A stretch of 64,000 nucleotides of DNA from Leadbetterella lacustris (lineage in GTDB: Bacteria; Bacteroidota; Bacteroidia; Cytophagales; Spirosomataceae): contig OZ248424.1 of NCBI GenBank assembly GCA_965234335.1, forward strand, positions 434,001 through 498,000. The letters run 5' to 3'. The position numbers and the translations under genes are program-made. Shown in pieces: positions 36,415-45,014 of this stretch. A model generated the notes under the pieces. That model searched no databases, was not told the origin of the DNA, and was given only the letters and a program-made list of their open reading frames with translations. Within the stretch, counting starts at the first letter, position 1, and each line of letters opens with the position of its first letter.

Positions 36415-37491
36415 TTATTTCTTCAAACCCTTCCTCCGCTCCGCCACCATCAAGTCTATGACCAAATCGTAGCTGCGAGAGCCTTGCTCCTGCCCGTTGG
36501 ACTTTAAAAACAAATCATAAAAAGGACCGACAACATAAACCTGAATGGGGTTTCTGAATTTTTTCCAAACCAGCCTTTCTTTTTCTCTATCGGCCTTTAC
36601 TGCTGGACTCAATTTATCAAAAAGCGTTTTTGAATAAGTACTGTCTATTTCCCAGACTTTATTCAGTGCTCTGAAAACTGTGCCATAGTAAGCCGAATAT
36701 TGAAAAACCGCATCGGGATTATTTTTACATGCCCAATACGCCAGATAATTGGCTTCTTCTTCTGACGCAAAACCAAGCTGATGGGCCATCTCGTGCGTGG
36801 TCACATACGGTGCGTCGTATATCATATTGTTGGTGTTGACATTGGCCTCACCTGTCGGAAACATATATACGCCGCTCGTACTCATGTATGCGAGCAAATC
36901 GCTTCCACTAGCCTTTTTTATAGATGGTGTAGTATAGTTTAAAAAGCCATATCGGGTTTCTAGGTTTCCATATCCAAGGGGTGCCTTGGCAAATACTTGT
37001 TCAAACGTTAACTCCCGGAGTTTTGAATCCGGAATTCTTGCACGAGTAATATTTGTAGAATCTATCAATTCCTTAGCGAGAGTTATAACCTCCTGATTTT
37101 TAATGGCTTTTGTGTTTAAATTCAGTATTTTTTCCAAAGGCTTTTTGTGATAGGCCAAGCCCCAAGTGAGCATAAAAAACAAATAAATGGGTGAAACGTA
37201 TGCCAAGAAATTTATTGCGATTTGCTTCAGCGAAACCTCCTTTTTGCTTATTCTAAAAATGGTTTTGATAATTGTATAAACCAAAAAAACACTCAAAGCA
37301 TAAACCAAAATTAAGCCAACGGAAACATTCGTCCAGCCCGTAATCGTCCTTAAAAATCGTGTAATTATCTTAAAAAAACCTCTCGAATAATAGTATTCAA
37401 CCCATTCCTCGTTTGAAGCAATTATTCTAAAAAGAACAAATTGAATTAGCAGCAAAATAATGCTGATGATTTTCCAACCGAGGTTTTTCAT
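36415..37491 (-). CDS. DUF3810 membrane protein with HExxH motif
   Basis: A 358-residue DUF3810 protein. Membrane segments lie at about 8-24, 57-78 and 93-112. The remainder holds a gluzincin-like site, HEMAH (233-237), with a downstream Glu in EEEANYLAYWA, so a membrane-anchored zinc peptidase facing the periplasm is likely. No substrate is known. It lies 6 bases downstream of the Nramp-like transporter gene, so both are probably on one transcript. Confidence 0.85.
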   Translation of the reverse strand: MKNLGWKIISIILLLIQFVLFRIIASNEEWVEYYYSRGFFKIITRFLRTITGWTNVSVGLILVYALSVFLVYTIIKTIFRISKKEVSLKQIAINFLAYVSPIYLFFMLTWGLAYHKKPLEKILNLNTKAIKNQEVITLAKELIDSTNITRARIPDSKLRELTFEQVFAKAPLGYGNLETRYGFLNYTTPSIKKASGSDLLAYMSTSGVYMFPTGEANVNTNNMIYDAPYVTTHEMAHQLGFASEEEANYLAYWACKNNPDAVFQYSAYYGTVFRALNKVWEIDSTYSKTLFDKLSPAVKADREKERLVWKKFRNPIQVYVVGPFYDLFLKSNGQEQGSRSYDLVIDLMVAERRKGLKK

Positions 37492-37497
37492 GGGTCT

Positions 37498-38847
37498 TTA
37501 AAACAATTTCACGATACCAAAAATACAAAACGAAAGGATGGCCACAATACTTATCCAAAGTAACAGATTGTAAGTCAAAGTTGATTTTTCGATGTCATTT
37601 TTCCTAAAATATTTATTGAAAATTACCGCCCAAATGACAAGAATCAACAGAAATGAGCCTACAATTCCACCCGAGATAACCATAATCATGGGTAGTTTGA
37701 TATAAACAAACAAAAATGCCCAGAGAAAAGGAAGTATCCATGCCAAACGAGCAATAAGTCTTTTTCGCTCGGTCATATTTCCGAAATCTATCCAGCCCAT
37801 TTGGCCAAAAATGTCGGCAAACTGCCGTGTCCAAGCGGCCAATGCGGCGAAAACCGTAGAAAAAAGAATGGTAAAAGACCCCGCCAGAAAGAAGGTTTTT
37901 GACCAAGCTCCGAGGCTTTCTGTAAACATAGACGAAAGCAGTTCTATCATTTGGTAGCCTTCAGGCAGATTGGCTTGATGATGTAAAACAGCTGCCCCTA
38001 AAAGATAAAAAGCTGCTGTTACGGTGGTATATATCAACATCGCCAGAAAAGCGTCCAACTGCATGACTTTCACCCAGCCTTTTACTCTGTCTTTCCAGGC
38101 TGGAGAGTTATCACGTGGGCCAACGTGCGATGCATAACCTTTTTCTAAACACCAATAGTTGTAATGAATAATTTCGTCGGCACCGACACCCGTAATGCCA
38201 AATGCCCCAAAGGCAAATGCCAAAGCCGCCCGTGGAAGCTTAAATGAGAGACCTTCGGCTACGTTTTCCCAAGATATTTGGTATTGTGTAAATTTCAGAA
38301 AATAGAGCGATGAGAAAGTGAAAACAGTAAAAAAAGCAATCATAATCAAGGAAAGTTTCTCCAAACTCTGATAGTATCCTTGATAAACGAGAATAGCTCC
38401 CAATACCGCCACCAAAAATGCAAAAACCGGAACAGAAACCATAGGAAAAACCATATTCAGCGTGATGGCCACCCCGCCGACAATTCCGCCCACTTGGAGA
38501 AGTTTAAAAATCATAACCACAAAAACCAACCACACACTCCAGCGAGTACCACGGATTTTAGGACCCGGTAATTTCGACATGATTTGCATGGAAGTTTCGC
38601 CTGTGGTTACCGTATGTTTACCAAATTCTAATTGGATCATCACCTTCACCACACAACTGACCAATATTATCCAAAAACACACAAAACCAGCCTTGGCTCC
38701 TAGTGTTGTAGTGGCTATGAGTTCGCCTGAGCCAACTATAGCCGCTGACAAAATCAAACTTGGTCCAAGATGTTTGAGTCTTCCGCTAAATGTTTCGGGA
38801 GCAGACTTGATTTTTTCTATACTTAAATGGTATGGGTCGTTTTGCAT
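37498..38847 (-). CDS. Nramp-like transporter lacking the usual metal motif
   Basis: A 449-residue protein with about eleven membrane segments and an Nramp-type overall layout. The first membrane helix reads LILSAAIVGSGELIATTTLG where Nramp manganese/iron carriers have the metal-binding Asp-Pro-Gly-Asn motif. The sixth-helix region is FGAFGITGVGADEIIHYNYW, without the usual Ala-Met-Pro-His type motif. The metal ligands are therefore not conserved, and another cation such as magnesium, or a different solute, is possible. It is the first gene of a two-gene unit with the DUF3810 protease. Confidence 0.82.
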   Translation of the reverse strand: MQNDPYHLSIEKIKSAPETFSGRLKHLGPSLILSAAIVGSGELIATTTLGAKAGFVCFWIILVSCVVKVMIQLEFGKHTVTTGETSMQIMSKLPGPKIRGTRWSVWLVFVVMIFKLLQVGGIVGGVAITLNMVFPMVSVPVFAFLVAVLGAILVYQGYYQSLEKLSLIMIAFFTVFTFSSLYFLKFTQYQISWENVAEGLSFKLPRAALAFAFGAFGITGVGADEIIHYNYWCLEKGYASHVGPRDNSPAWKDRVKGWVKVMQLDAFLAMLIYTTVTAAFYLLGAAVLHHQANLPEGYQMIELLSSMFTESLGAWSKTFFLAGSFTILFSTVFAALAAWTRQFADIFGQMGWIDFGNMTERKRLIARLAWILPFLWAFLFVYIKLPMIMVISGGIVGSFLLILVIWAVIFNKYFRKNDIEKSTLTYNLLLWISIVAILSFCIFGIVKLF

Positions 38848-39003
38848 TTGTCTATTTTTCTCACCACAGGGTCGCTGAGACGCTTAGAAATAATTACTTC
38901 TAATAGCCTCAGCCATTTGCTTGGTGTTTCATTTTTAGGGTTGAACATTTCATAAAAATAGAAATATATCTTCAAAACTCAATTAATCAGCCTATTTTGA
39001 ATA

Positions 39004-39035
39004 CAAAAAGCCCGAAGAATATTATCTTCGGGCTT
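39004..39035 (-). terminator. Terminator downstream of htrA
   Basis: On the minus strand AAGCCCGAAGA (39035-39025) pairs perfectly with TCTTCGGGCTT (39018-39008), followed by T residues to 39004. It lies about 115 bases past the htrA stop. Confidence 0.8.
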
Positions 39036-39149
39036 AACTTCGGCTACGTTCAGCTGCCGGAACTTATAAATTTTTAATAAAACCGAATGCTGGCTGAGCC
39101 GAAGCTGACTGAGCGGAGCAGAACCGGTGGCTGAGCGGAGCCGAAGCCA
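39036..39149. repeat. Short GC-rich repeats (GCTGAGCGGAGC) after htrA
   Basis: Within 39090-39147 the motif recurs as GGCTGAGCCGAAGC, TGACTGAGCGGAGC and GGCTGAGCGGAGCCGAAGCC, and CTTCGGCTACG lies further left. These are clearly richer in GC than the flanks. Similar CTTCGGCTCCGCTCAG words are common intergenic repeats in Bacteroidota genomes. With the terminator this accounts for most of the 302-base gap; the rest is AT-rich with nothing recognisable. Confidence 0.6.
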
Positions 39150-40676
39150 TTATTCCACCGGAATTCCTACGCAATAATTTCTAGAAGTACTACCTTCGTA
39201 AACACCGCAAATCAATACGCCTTCTTCACCATTTTTCTTGGCTGCATTTATCTGCTCTTTCACTTCTTTTGCAGAGTTCACACGCACATTACCCACCCTC
39301 GTGATGATAAATCCTTCCTCAATATTGGTCTGTTCTCCAAAGAAACCATCCTTTTCGATTTCCGAAATTCTTACTCCATTTCTTAATCCTATTTTTTCCT
39401 TGTCCTTTGCCGAAATATCTTCTAACGTAATTCCCAATTTTCCGTAAGCTGAAGCAAGTTCTGGGTCTTTATTCACAATGCCTTCGCCACCTTTGCTGTT
39501 TTTGAGTGTTACGGAATAATCTTTCTCTTTACCATTTCTATTAACGGTCAAAATTACTTTTTCACCTGGTCTCTTTCTACCAATTAATTCTCTAAATTTT
39601 GGCTCAGATTTTGTTTCTATACCATCAACTTTGGTAATAACATCACCTTTTTTGATGCCCGCACTGTTGGCAGCTCCTCCCTCTGGCACTTCAGCCACAT
39701 AAATGCCGTCATCCAAATCAGAATCAAGTTCTTTGGCATTTTTGTTGTTCAATTCCACTGGGACAAGGCCAATAAAGCCACGTTGAACATTACCAAATTT
39801 TATCAGATCCGTTGACACTTTCTTTACAATACCCGAAGGCACAGCAAACGCATATCCTGCATAAGCACCGTTTGGTGAGGCTATGGCGGTATTGATACCT
39901 ATCAAATGTCCACTAAGGTTTACCAATGCACCTCCACTATTACCCGGGTTTACGGCCGCATCGGTTTGTATAAAGGATTCAATCGGAGAATCTTGCTTCT
40001 GATTCGACTGCTGCCCTCTTCTTTGTTGGTTTTGCCCGAGAATATTGATGTTTCGGCCAATGGCACTGATGATACCAGCGGTAACAGTCGATTCCAAGTT
40101 AAATGGATTACCCACCGCCAATACCCACTCGCCTACTTTCACATCGTCAGAATTCCCAAAAGTAATGGCAGGTAATTTTCTTTCTTCGATTTTGATTACT
40201 GCAATATCTGTTGATGGGTCGGCACCAATTATCTTGGCATCATAAGATTTTTTGTTATAGGTTACTACCTCTAACTCACTTGCACCATCTATCACGTGAT
40301 TATTTGTAACAATGTAGCCATCCTCTGAAATGATAACTCCCGAACCTGAGGATTCTTGGTTTTGGGTACGAGGGCCGCCAAACATATCTTCATCCATTCC
40401 AAAAAACTGGTCAAAAATTGAAGGCATTTGACGCACTGTTCTGGAGCTTTTGGCCTTGATATGCACAACAGCTGGAGCCGATGCACTTGCAGCAAAAGTA
40501 AAATCTCCAGGCTGACCAGCAGGCAAATTGGCAAATTTCATCACCGAGCCGTTTGAGCCAGCTTCGTTGATTATCACGTCGTTGCGATATCCATCGATGG
40601 CTCTGTAGGCAGCAACAGTAGCCACACTAGCCGTAACTGCGATAAGTGCTGTTTTCCAAGAATTATTTAATATCAT
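39150..40676 (-). CDS. HtrA/DegP-type periplasmic serine protease
   Basis: A 508-residue Do-family protease and chaperone that handles misfolded envelope proteins. An N-terminal membrane or signal segment (about 7-24) is followed by a trypsin-like domain with the catalytic triad His127 (TNNHVIDGA), Asp157 (DPSTDIAVIKI) and Ser247 (NPGNSGGALVN). Two PDZ domains follow (about 300-390 and 410-505). A Gln-rich insert (GQNQQRRGQQSNQKQDS, about 214-230) in the LA loop is typical. A well-formed promoter lies upstream. Confidence 0.94.
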   Translation of the reverse strand: MILNNSWKTALIAVTASVATVAAYRAIDGYRNDVIINEAGSNGSVMKFANLPAGQPGDFTFAASASAPAVVHIKAKSSRTVRQMPSIFDQFFGMDEDMFGGPRTQNQESSGSGVIISEDGYIVTNNHVIDGASELEVVTYNKKSYDAKIIGADPSTDIAVIKIEERKLPAITFGNSDDVKVGEWVLAVGNPFNLESTVTAGIISAIGRNINILGQNQQRRGQQSNQKQDSPIESFIQTDAAVNPGNSGGALVNLSGHLIGINTAIASPNGAYAGYAFAVPSGIVKKVSTDLIKFGNVQRGFIGLVPVELNNKNAKELDSDLDDGIYVAEVPEGGAANSAGIKKGDVITKVDGIETKSEPKFRELIGRKRPGEKVILTVNRNGKEKDYSVTLKNSKGGEGIVNKDPELASAYGKLGITLEDISAKDKEKIGLRNGVRISEIEKDGFFGEQTNIEEGFIITRVGNVRVNSAKEVKEQINAAKKNGEEGVLICGVYEGSTSRNYCVGIPVE

Positions 40677-40722
40677 ATTTTTAATAGCTTTATATTAACT
40701 GAATTTTAAACTTATGGAATTA

Positions 40723-40755
40723 CAAATTTATTTTCAAGTAAAGCAATAACGCAAA
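40723..40755 (-). promoter_or_regulatory. htrA promoter (TTTG, 21 bases, TAAATTTG)
   Basis: On the minus strand TTTG (40755-40752) and TAAATTTG (40730-40723) are separated by 21 bases, an exact match to the Bacteroidota -33/-7 pattern, 46 bases upstream of the htrA start. Confidence 0.6.
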
Positions 40756-40804
40756 TTCTAGAAATAAAATTTATTCTCAACTTATTTGTTTAACAATTAT
40801 TAAC

Positions 40805-40838
40805 TAAAAAAGCACCTCTCGGGTTTTCGAGAGATGCT
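40805..40838 (-). terminator. Terminator after the Hsp20 gene
   Basis: On the minus strand AGCATCTCTCG (40838-40828) pairs with CGAGAGGTGCT (40821-40811), one mismatch, followed by six T. Confidence 0.85.
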
Positions 40839-40856
40839 AAAATCAAAAATCAATGC

Positions 40857-41282
40857 TTAGTTTATCGAAATCAATTTCGGTTCTTTTGGTTTTGCCTCTT
40901 CTTTTTTAGGAATAGTAAGATGCAGAACTCCGTCTTCGTAGGTAGCTTCTATCTTATCAGAATCTACTGTATTTGGCAACCTAAACGACCTTGTGAACGA
41001 ACCGAAGCTATATTCTTTTCTCAAAAAAGTCTCAGTTTTTTCTTCAGACTCCGATTTTTCTTGAGCCGAAATGCTCAGGTTACGCTCATGAACTTCCACC
41101 TTGAAAGCCTCTTTCTTGAAACCTGGGGCCACCAACTCAATACCAAAGCTATCTTCGGTTTCTTTGATGTTGGCCGAGGGTAAATTTTTGTTAAATTTAG
41201 CCAAAGCTGGCTCGCCGAAAAATTCATTGAACAAAGCTGGAAAAGAATTCAAATTGTCATAGTTTCTAACTAACGTTTTCAT
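40857..41282 (-). CDS. Small heat-shock protein (Hsp20/alpha-crystallin)
   Basis: A 141-residue ATP-independent chaperone that binds unfolding proteins. The alpha-crystallin domain spans about 38-135 (FGIELVAPGFKKEAFKVEVH, FGSFTRSFRLPNTVD, ATYEDGVLHLTIPKKE), with the conserved Gly-Val-Leu near its end. The N-terminal part (NYDNLNSFPALFNEFFGEP) is the usual aromatic region. It is monocistronic, with a terminator. A direct repeat upstream may be a stress operator. Its position next to htrA, another envelope/stress gene, is probably by chance, as each has its own signals. Confidence 0.93.
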   Translation of the reverse strand: MKTLVRNYDNLNSFPALFNEFFGEPALAKFNKNLPSANIKETEDSFGIELVAPGFKKEAFKVEVHERNLSISAQEKSESEEKTETFLRKEYSFGSFTRSFRLPNTVDSDKIEATYEDGVLHLTIPKKEEAKPKEPKLISIN

Positions 41283-41358
41283 AATTATTGTTTGTTTAAT
41301 GTTTTACAAATTTTGTTTGATTGACAATGAACAAAACTTATTCCAATTGACTTTTTAA

Positions 41359-41414
41359 GACAAAATGGCCGAAAAATGAATTTTACAAGAAACCATAAAT
41401 GACAAAATGGCCGA
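41359..41414. promoter_or_regulatory. 14-bp direct repeat upstream of Hsp20 gene
   Basis: GACAAAATGGCCGA occurs at 41359-41372 and again at 41401-41414, 42 bases (about four helical turns) apart, 77-132 bases upstream of the hsp20 start in an otherwise AT-rich 375-base gap. The spacing suits binding to one DNA face. No known operator is matched; the rest of the gap holds only the lpdA terminator. Confidence 0.35.
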
Positions 41415-41586
41415 TTTGGTAATTTCTCGATGTGACAAATTTTCTGAGTAATTCCCTAAAGCAGTCGTTGGTGTCTTCAAGCACGGTAAGGATTCTGTTT
41501 ATAAACTAATAAATTGGGAAAAGATTTAATTTTCCTGAGGCCCAAAATGAGTAGAAATGTTTTTGAGGACACAAACATTTACCACA

Positions 41587-41619
41587 CAAAAAAAACCTCC
41601 AAGACGCATCTTGAAGGTT
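41587..41619 (-). terminator. Terminator of lpdA
   Basis: On the minus strand AACCTTCAAGA (41619-41609) pairs with TCTTGGAGGTT (41604-41594), one mismatch, followed by a run of T. Confidence 0.85.
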
Positions 41620-41657
41620 CTTTATTTTTCGAAAATTTCTAATCGAAATCTATATTT

Positions 41658-43049
41658 TTACAAGTGAATTACCTCACCATAAGCAGCCGCAGCGGCTTCC
41701 ATTATGGCTTCTGACATCGTTGGGTGTGGGTGAACCGACTTCACGATTTCCATACCTGTGGTCTCCAGATTACGAGCAACAACAGCCTCAGCTATCATTT
41801 CGGTTACGTTGGCACCAATCATGTGGCAACCCAACCACTCACCATATTTGGCATCGAAAATTACTTTCACAAAACCCTCTGGCACTCCACCTGCCTTGGC
41901 TTTACCCGATGCCGAAAATGGAAACTTACCTACTTTTATCTCATATCCAGCTTCTTTAGCTGCTTTTTCGGTATATCCTACAGAAGCAATTTCTGGTGAA
42001 CAATAAGTACATCCCGGAATATTGCCGTAGTTCAACGGCTGTGGATGATGTCCTGCCAATTTCTCCACACAAATAATACCCTCAGCACTTGCCACGTGAG
42101 CCAATGCTTGCCCTGGAACCACATCGCCGATAGCGAAATATCCAGGAACGTTGGTTTGGTAATATTTATCAACCAAAATCTTGCCTCTGTCTGTCGCAAT
42201 GCCCACATCCTCTAAGCCGATGTTTTCGATATTGGCCACTATACCTGCCGCCGAAAGTACGATGTCGGACGCTATCGTTATCTCGCCTTTAGGAGTTTTA
42301 ACAGTCGATACACAACCTGCTCCCGAAATATCCACTTTCTCTACACTTGAATTGGTATAGATTTCTATGCCCATTTTTTTGTATTGCTTGGCCAATTCTT
42401 TCGAAATGTCCTCGTCTTCAACCGGAACAATGTTTGGCAAAAACTCCACTATTGTAACCTTGGTGCCCATGCTGGCATACACATACGCAAACTCTACACC
42501 TATGGCACCCGAACCAATGACAACCAATGACTTAGGCTGTTTTTCGAGTGTCATGGCTTTGCGATATTCAATCACTTTCTCACCGTCTATTGGCACATTT
42601 GGCAATGCTCTAGCTCTCGCACCTGTGGCAATGATTATATTTTTTCCTTCAACGATAGACTTTGTGCCATCCTCAGCCGTCACCTCTATTTTTTTGCCTG
42701 GCTTTACTTTGCCATATCCATCTATTACGTCTATTTTATTTTTCTTCATCAAAAACTGCACGCCTTTGCTCATGCCGTCGGCCACACTTCTTGAGCGGCC
42801 TATTACAGCCGAGAAATCTGCATGGGCCTCGCCTACCGTAATGCCGTAGTCTTTGGCGTGCTGAATATATTGAAACACTTGTGCCGATTTTAAAAGAGCC
42901 TTGGTAGGAATACACCCCCAGTTGAGGCAGATACCGCCCAGATTTTCCTTCTCTATAACCGCTACTTTCATTCCCAATTGAGAAGCTCTAATAGCGGTAA
43001 CGTAACCACCAGGGCCGCTTCCGAGAATCACAACATCATACTGTGCCAT
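41658..43049 (-). CDS. lpdA: Dihydrolipoyl dehydrogenase
   Basis: A 463-residue FAD enzyme, the E3 component of pyruvate, 2-oxoglutarate or branched-chain dehydrogenase complexes, which reoxidises lipoamide with NAD+. FAD-binding GSGPGGYVTAIRA (10-22); redox disulfide Cys41/Cys46 in GGICLNWGCIPTK; NAD-binding GSGAIGVEFAYVYASMG; C-terminal catalytic His-Glu in HPHPTMSEAI. Length is normal. It is not next to E1 or E2 genes, so it may serve several complexes. Confidence 0.96.
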   Translation of the reverse strand: MAQYDVVILGSGPGGYVTAIRASQLGMKVAVIEKENLGGICLNWGCIPTKALLKSAQVFQYIQHAKDYGITVGEAHADFSAVIGRSRSVADGMSKGVQFLMKKNKIDVIDGYGKVKPGKKIEVTAEDGTKSIVEGKNIIIATGARARALPNVPIDGEKVIEYRKAMTLEKQPKSLVVIGSGAIGVEFAYVYASMGTKVTIVEFLPNIVPVEDEDISKELAKQYKKMGIEIYTNSSVEKVDISGAGCVSTVKTPKGEITIASDIVLSAAGIVANIENIGLEDVGIATDRGKILVDKYYQTNVPGYFAIGDVVPGQALAHVASAEGIICVEKLAGHHPQPLNYGNIPGCTYCSPEIASVGYTEKAAKEAGYEIKVGKFPFSASGKAKAGGVPEGFVKVIFDAKYGEWLGCHMIGANVTEMIAEAVVARNLETTGMEIVKSVHPHPTMSEAIMEAAAAAYGEVIHL

Positions 43050-43217
43050 AAGAAATTTGATTTTTGGTATAATTTGGGTGCAAATTTAGTGAATAAAATC
43101 GAAAGCAGAATTCTACGTAGAACTTTTGCCCTGTTATTAAACAAATAGTAAAAGTTTTGGGTGGGAAAGTACAAGTATAGCTTGACTTTTGTAAAATATC
43201 TGGAGTATTAAAGAAAA

Positions 43218-44138
43218 TCAAAACAACCCTAAAAACAAAGTCGGCACCTCGGTCTCAAAACGCATGGCTTCTTTGGTAACTGGGTGGGTAAATGATAAAA
43301 CCCAAGCATGCAAGCCGAGGCGTTTGATGGGATTAGTGGTGGCTCCGTATTTGTCGTCACCTACCACCGAGTGACCGAGGTCTTTCATGTGTACACGTAT
43401 TTGGTTTTTTCGGCCCGTCTCAAGGTTTACTTGTAGCAAACTGTGCTTTTTTGAGGTTTTTGTTACTTCGTAATAAGTTACGGCTTTTTGCCCATGTTCA
43501 GGATTTTGCGATGAATACATGATCAAAGCTTTGCTTTCTGTCAAATAAGAAATAATCTTGCCCACCGGCTTGGCCACAATGCCCTCCACAACAGCCAAAT
43601 AGGTGCGTTCGAGTATGTTATCGTTCCAGTTTTCTTGCAAAGCTTTTTGTATTCTTTGGCTTTTGGCATACATCATAATACCCGACGTGTCTTTGTCGAG
43701 GCGGTGAACAACAAATATCTTGTTGGCAGGATCCTGCCTTTTTACATATTCGCTCAAAACACTGTACGCCGTGTTTTCTTTTTGTTTTTCAGTGGCTATC
43801 GAAAGCACGCCCGCTTCCTTGTCAATTACGATTAAATATTGGTCTTCAAAAATGATTTTCAATCCCCTAATTTTGATTTCCTCAGGCTGTTTTTCCCAAC
43901 GAACCTCTACCTTATCGCCAGGCTTCAAAGGTTGGTTAAACTGACTAATGCTTTCTCCTTCAACAAACACTTTCTTGTCTCTCAACAAAACCTTCACATC
44001 GTTTCGGCTCTTTTGAGGCATTTTTTCCAACAAAAAAAGCAGAAGTTCTGAATCTTGCTCCACTTCAAACTTGAGGTCGTTCGGCTTACCTTTTTTCTTT
44101 TGCGAAAATGTTTTTTTGATGTCTTTGGGCTGCCTCAT
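43218..44138 (-). CDS. RluA family pseudouridine synthase with S4 domain
   Basis: A 306-residue rRNA or tRNA pseudouridine synthase. A basic N terminus and an S4 RNA-binding domain (about 25-85; SRNDVKVLLRDKKVFVEG) are followed by the RluA catalytic domain. The catalytic motif is HRLDKDTSG (145-153) with Asp148; GRKNQIRVHMKDLGH is the second family motif. RluC/RluD modify 23S rRNA; which uridine this one targets cannot be told. It is a single gene next to a repeat-rich region. Confidence 0.92.
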   Translation of the reverse strand: MRQPKDIKKTFSQKKKGKPNDLKFEVEQDSELLLFLLEKMPQKSRNDVKVLLRDKKVFVEGESISQFNQPLKPGDKVEVRWEKQPEEIKIRGLKIIFEDQYLIVIDKEAGVLSIATEKQKENTAYSVLSEYVKRQDPANKIFVVHRLDKDTSGIMMYAKSQRIQKALQENWNDNILERTYLAVVEGIVAKPVGKIISYLTESKALIMYSSQNPEHGQKAVTYYEVTKTSKKHSLLQVNLETGRKNQIRVHMKDLGHSVVGDDKYGATTNPIKRLGLHAWVLSFTHPVTKEAMRFETEVPTLFLGLF

Positions 44139-44240
44139 TTTTTTGGTTGGTATTTTACTTTAAAGCGTTTATTAAACCTAAATATACATTTGACCCCTTC
44201 AGGGTCATGAAACTTGTTTATCTTCTCCCCCCCCACCCCC

Positions 44241-44579
44241 GAATTTCACTCGGGGCTATCCACATTTGACCACTTCGTGGTCTTGATCGACAAAGGTAAA
44301 TCTACAAACTGCAGATTTAATGAATTTTCATTCGGGACTATGCACATTTGACCACTTCGTGGTCTTGAGCAGCAAAGGTATATCTACAAACTGCGGATTT
44401 AAAGAATTTTATTTGAGACTTTACAGACTTGTCCACTTCGTGGTATTGAGCGACAAAGGTAAATCTACAAACTGCAGATTTAATGAATTTTATTTGAGAC
44501 TTTACATACTTGACCACTTCGTGGTCATAATTAGATAGGTAAAATCTACAAACAGTGGATTTGAAGAATTTTATTCAGG
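44241..44579. repeat. Tandem array of ~81-bp hairpin repeats (4 units)
   Basis: CCACTTCGTGG recurs at 44270, 44352, 44433 and 44514 (spacings 82, 81, 81). Each unit has two hairpins: GACCACTTCGTGGTC and AAATCT...AGATTT (with CTACAAACTGC between), joined by TTTAATGAATTTTATTTGAGACTTTACA-like DNA. A related GACCCCTTCAGGGTC hairpin sits upstream near 44193. As 81 is a multiple of three, a 72-codon frame stays open by chance; it is not a gene. Confidence 0.75.
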
Positions 44580-44640
44580 GACGTTCCGATTTTACATATC
44601 CTATTCTGTTTGAAAAAATAAACTACTAAATTTTATATTC

Positions 44641-44756
44641 CATGTCGTTTAGTCCTGTATTCTTTTTCCCTTTAAACCCCACGGCAGGACTAACCGTACT
44701 GAATACCCTTCTTCAGGAAAGGGACTTATTTTGGGAGTGTAACTAAACACATTGAT
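44641..44756. mobile_element. Second, diverged copy of the 8.2 kb MITE-like element
   Basis: The ends are imperfect inverted repeats: ATGTCGTTTAGT (44642-44653) and AACTAAACACAT (near 44741-44752, then TGAT). In reverse complement the unit aligns along its length with 8230-8365: ATCAATGT start, AAGTCC, ACGGT..GTC.CTGCC, GGTTT.AGGG, ACTAAACGACAT end. No coding capacity. The copy is older, judging by the mismatches. Confidence 0.5.
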
Positions 44757-44870
44757 TTTTAAATTTTAATTCCGATTATAAAAAAAGGCGAAAAATATTT
44801 CTCGGAAATTTTACTAAAACCAATCCAAACTTTATAGTTAATTTACACATTATAAGATATTTAGTTTTTT

Positions 44871-44990
44871 TATAAGTGTATTTATCTATTATAATTAAGC
44901 ACATAAATACAAAAATAAAAAACTATAAGTGTATTTATATATCAAAATAATATAGATAAATACAAAAATAAAACTGTATACTTGTATTTA
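44871..44990. repeat. 53-bp AT-rich tandem repeat before the ATPase gene
   Basis: TATAAGTGTATTTAT occurs at 44871 and 44924, and ATAAATACAAAAATAAAA at 44903 and 44956, giving two 53-bp units plus a degenerate third (TATACTTGTATTTAAATAC). It ends about 25 bases before the ATPase start codon, so it lies in that gene's promoter region. Within each unit the two motifs are partly complementary and can form stems. Confidence 0.65.
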
Positions 44991-45014
44991 AATACTAAAA
45001 ATTGAATTACTAAA

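Noticed and set aside
42367..42849. 160-codon plus-strand frame
   Set aside because: Antisense shadow of the lipoamide dehydrogenase gene, which is certain.
43036..43221. 61-codon minus-strand frame between lpdA and the RluA-type gene
   Set aside because: It overlaps the lpdA start and has no coding-like composition; more likely upstream DNA.
44320..44538. 72-codon open frame in the 81-bp array
   Set aside because: It repeats every 27 residues because the DNA period is a multiple of three; it is a by-product of the array.
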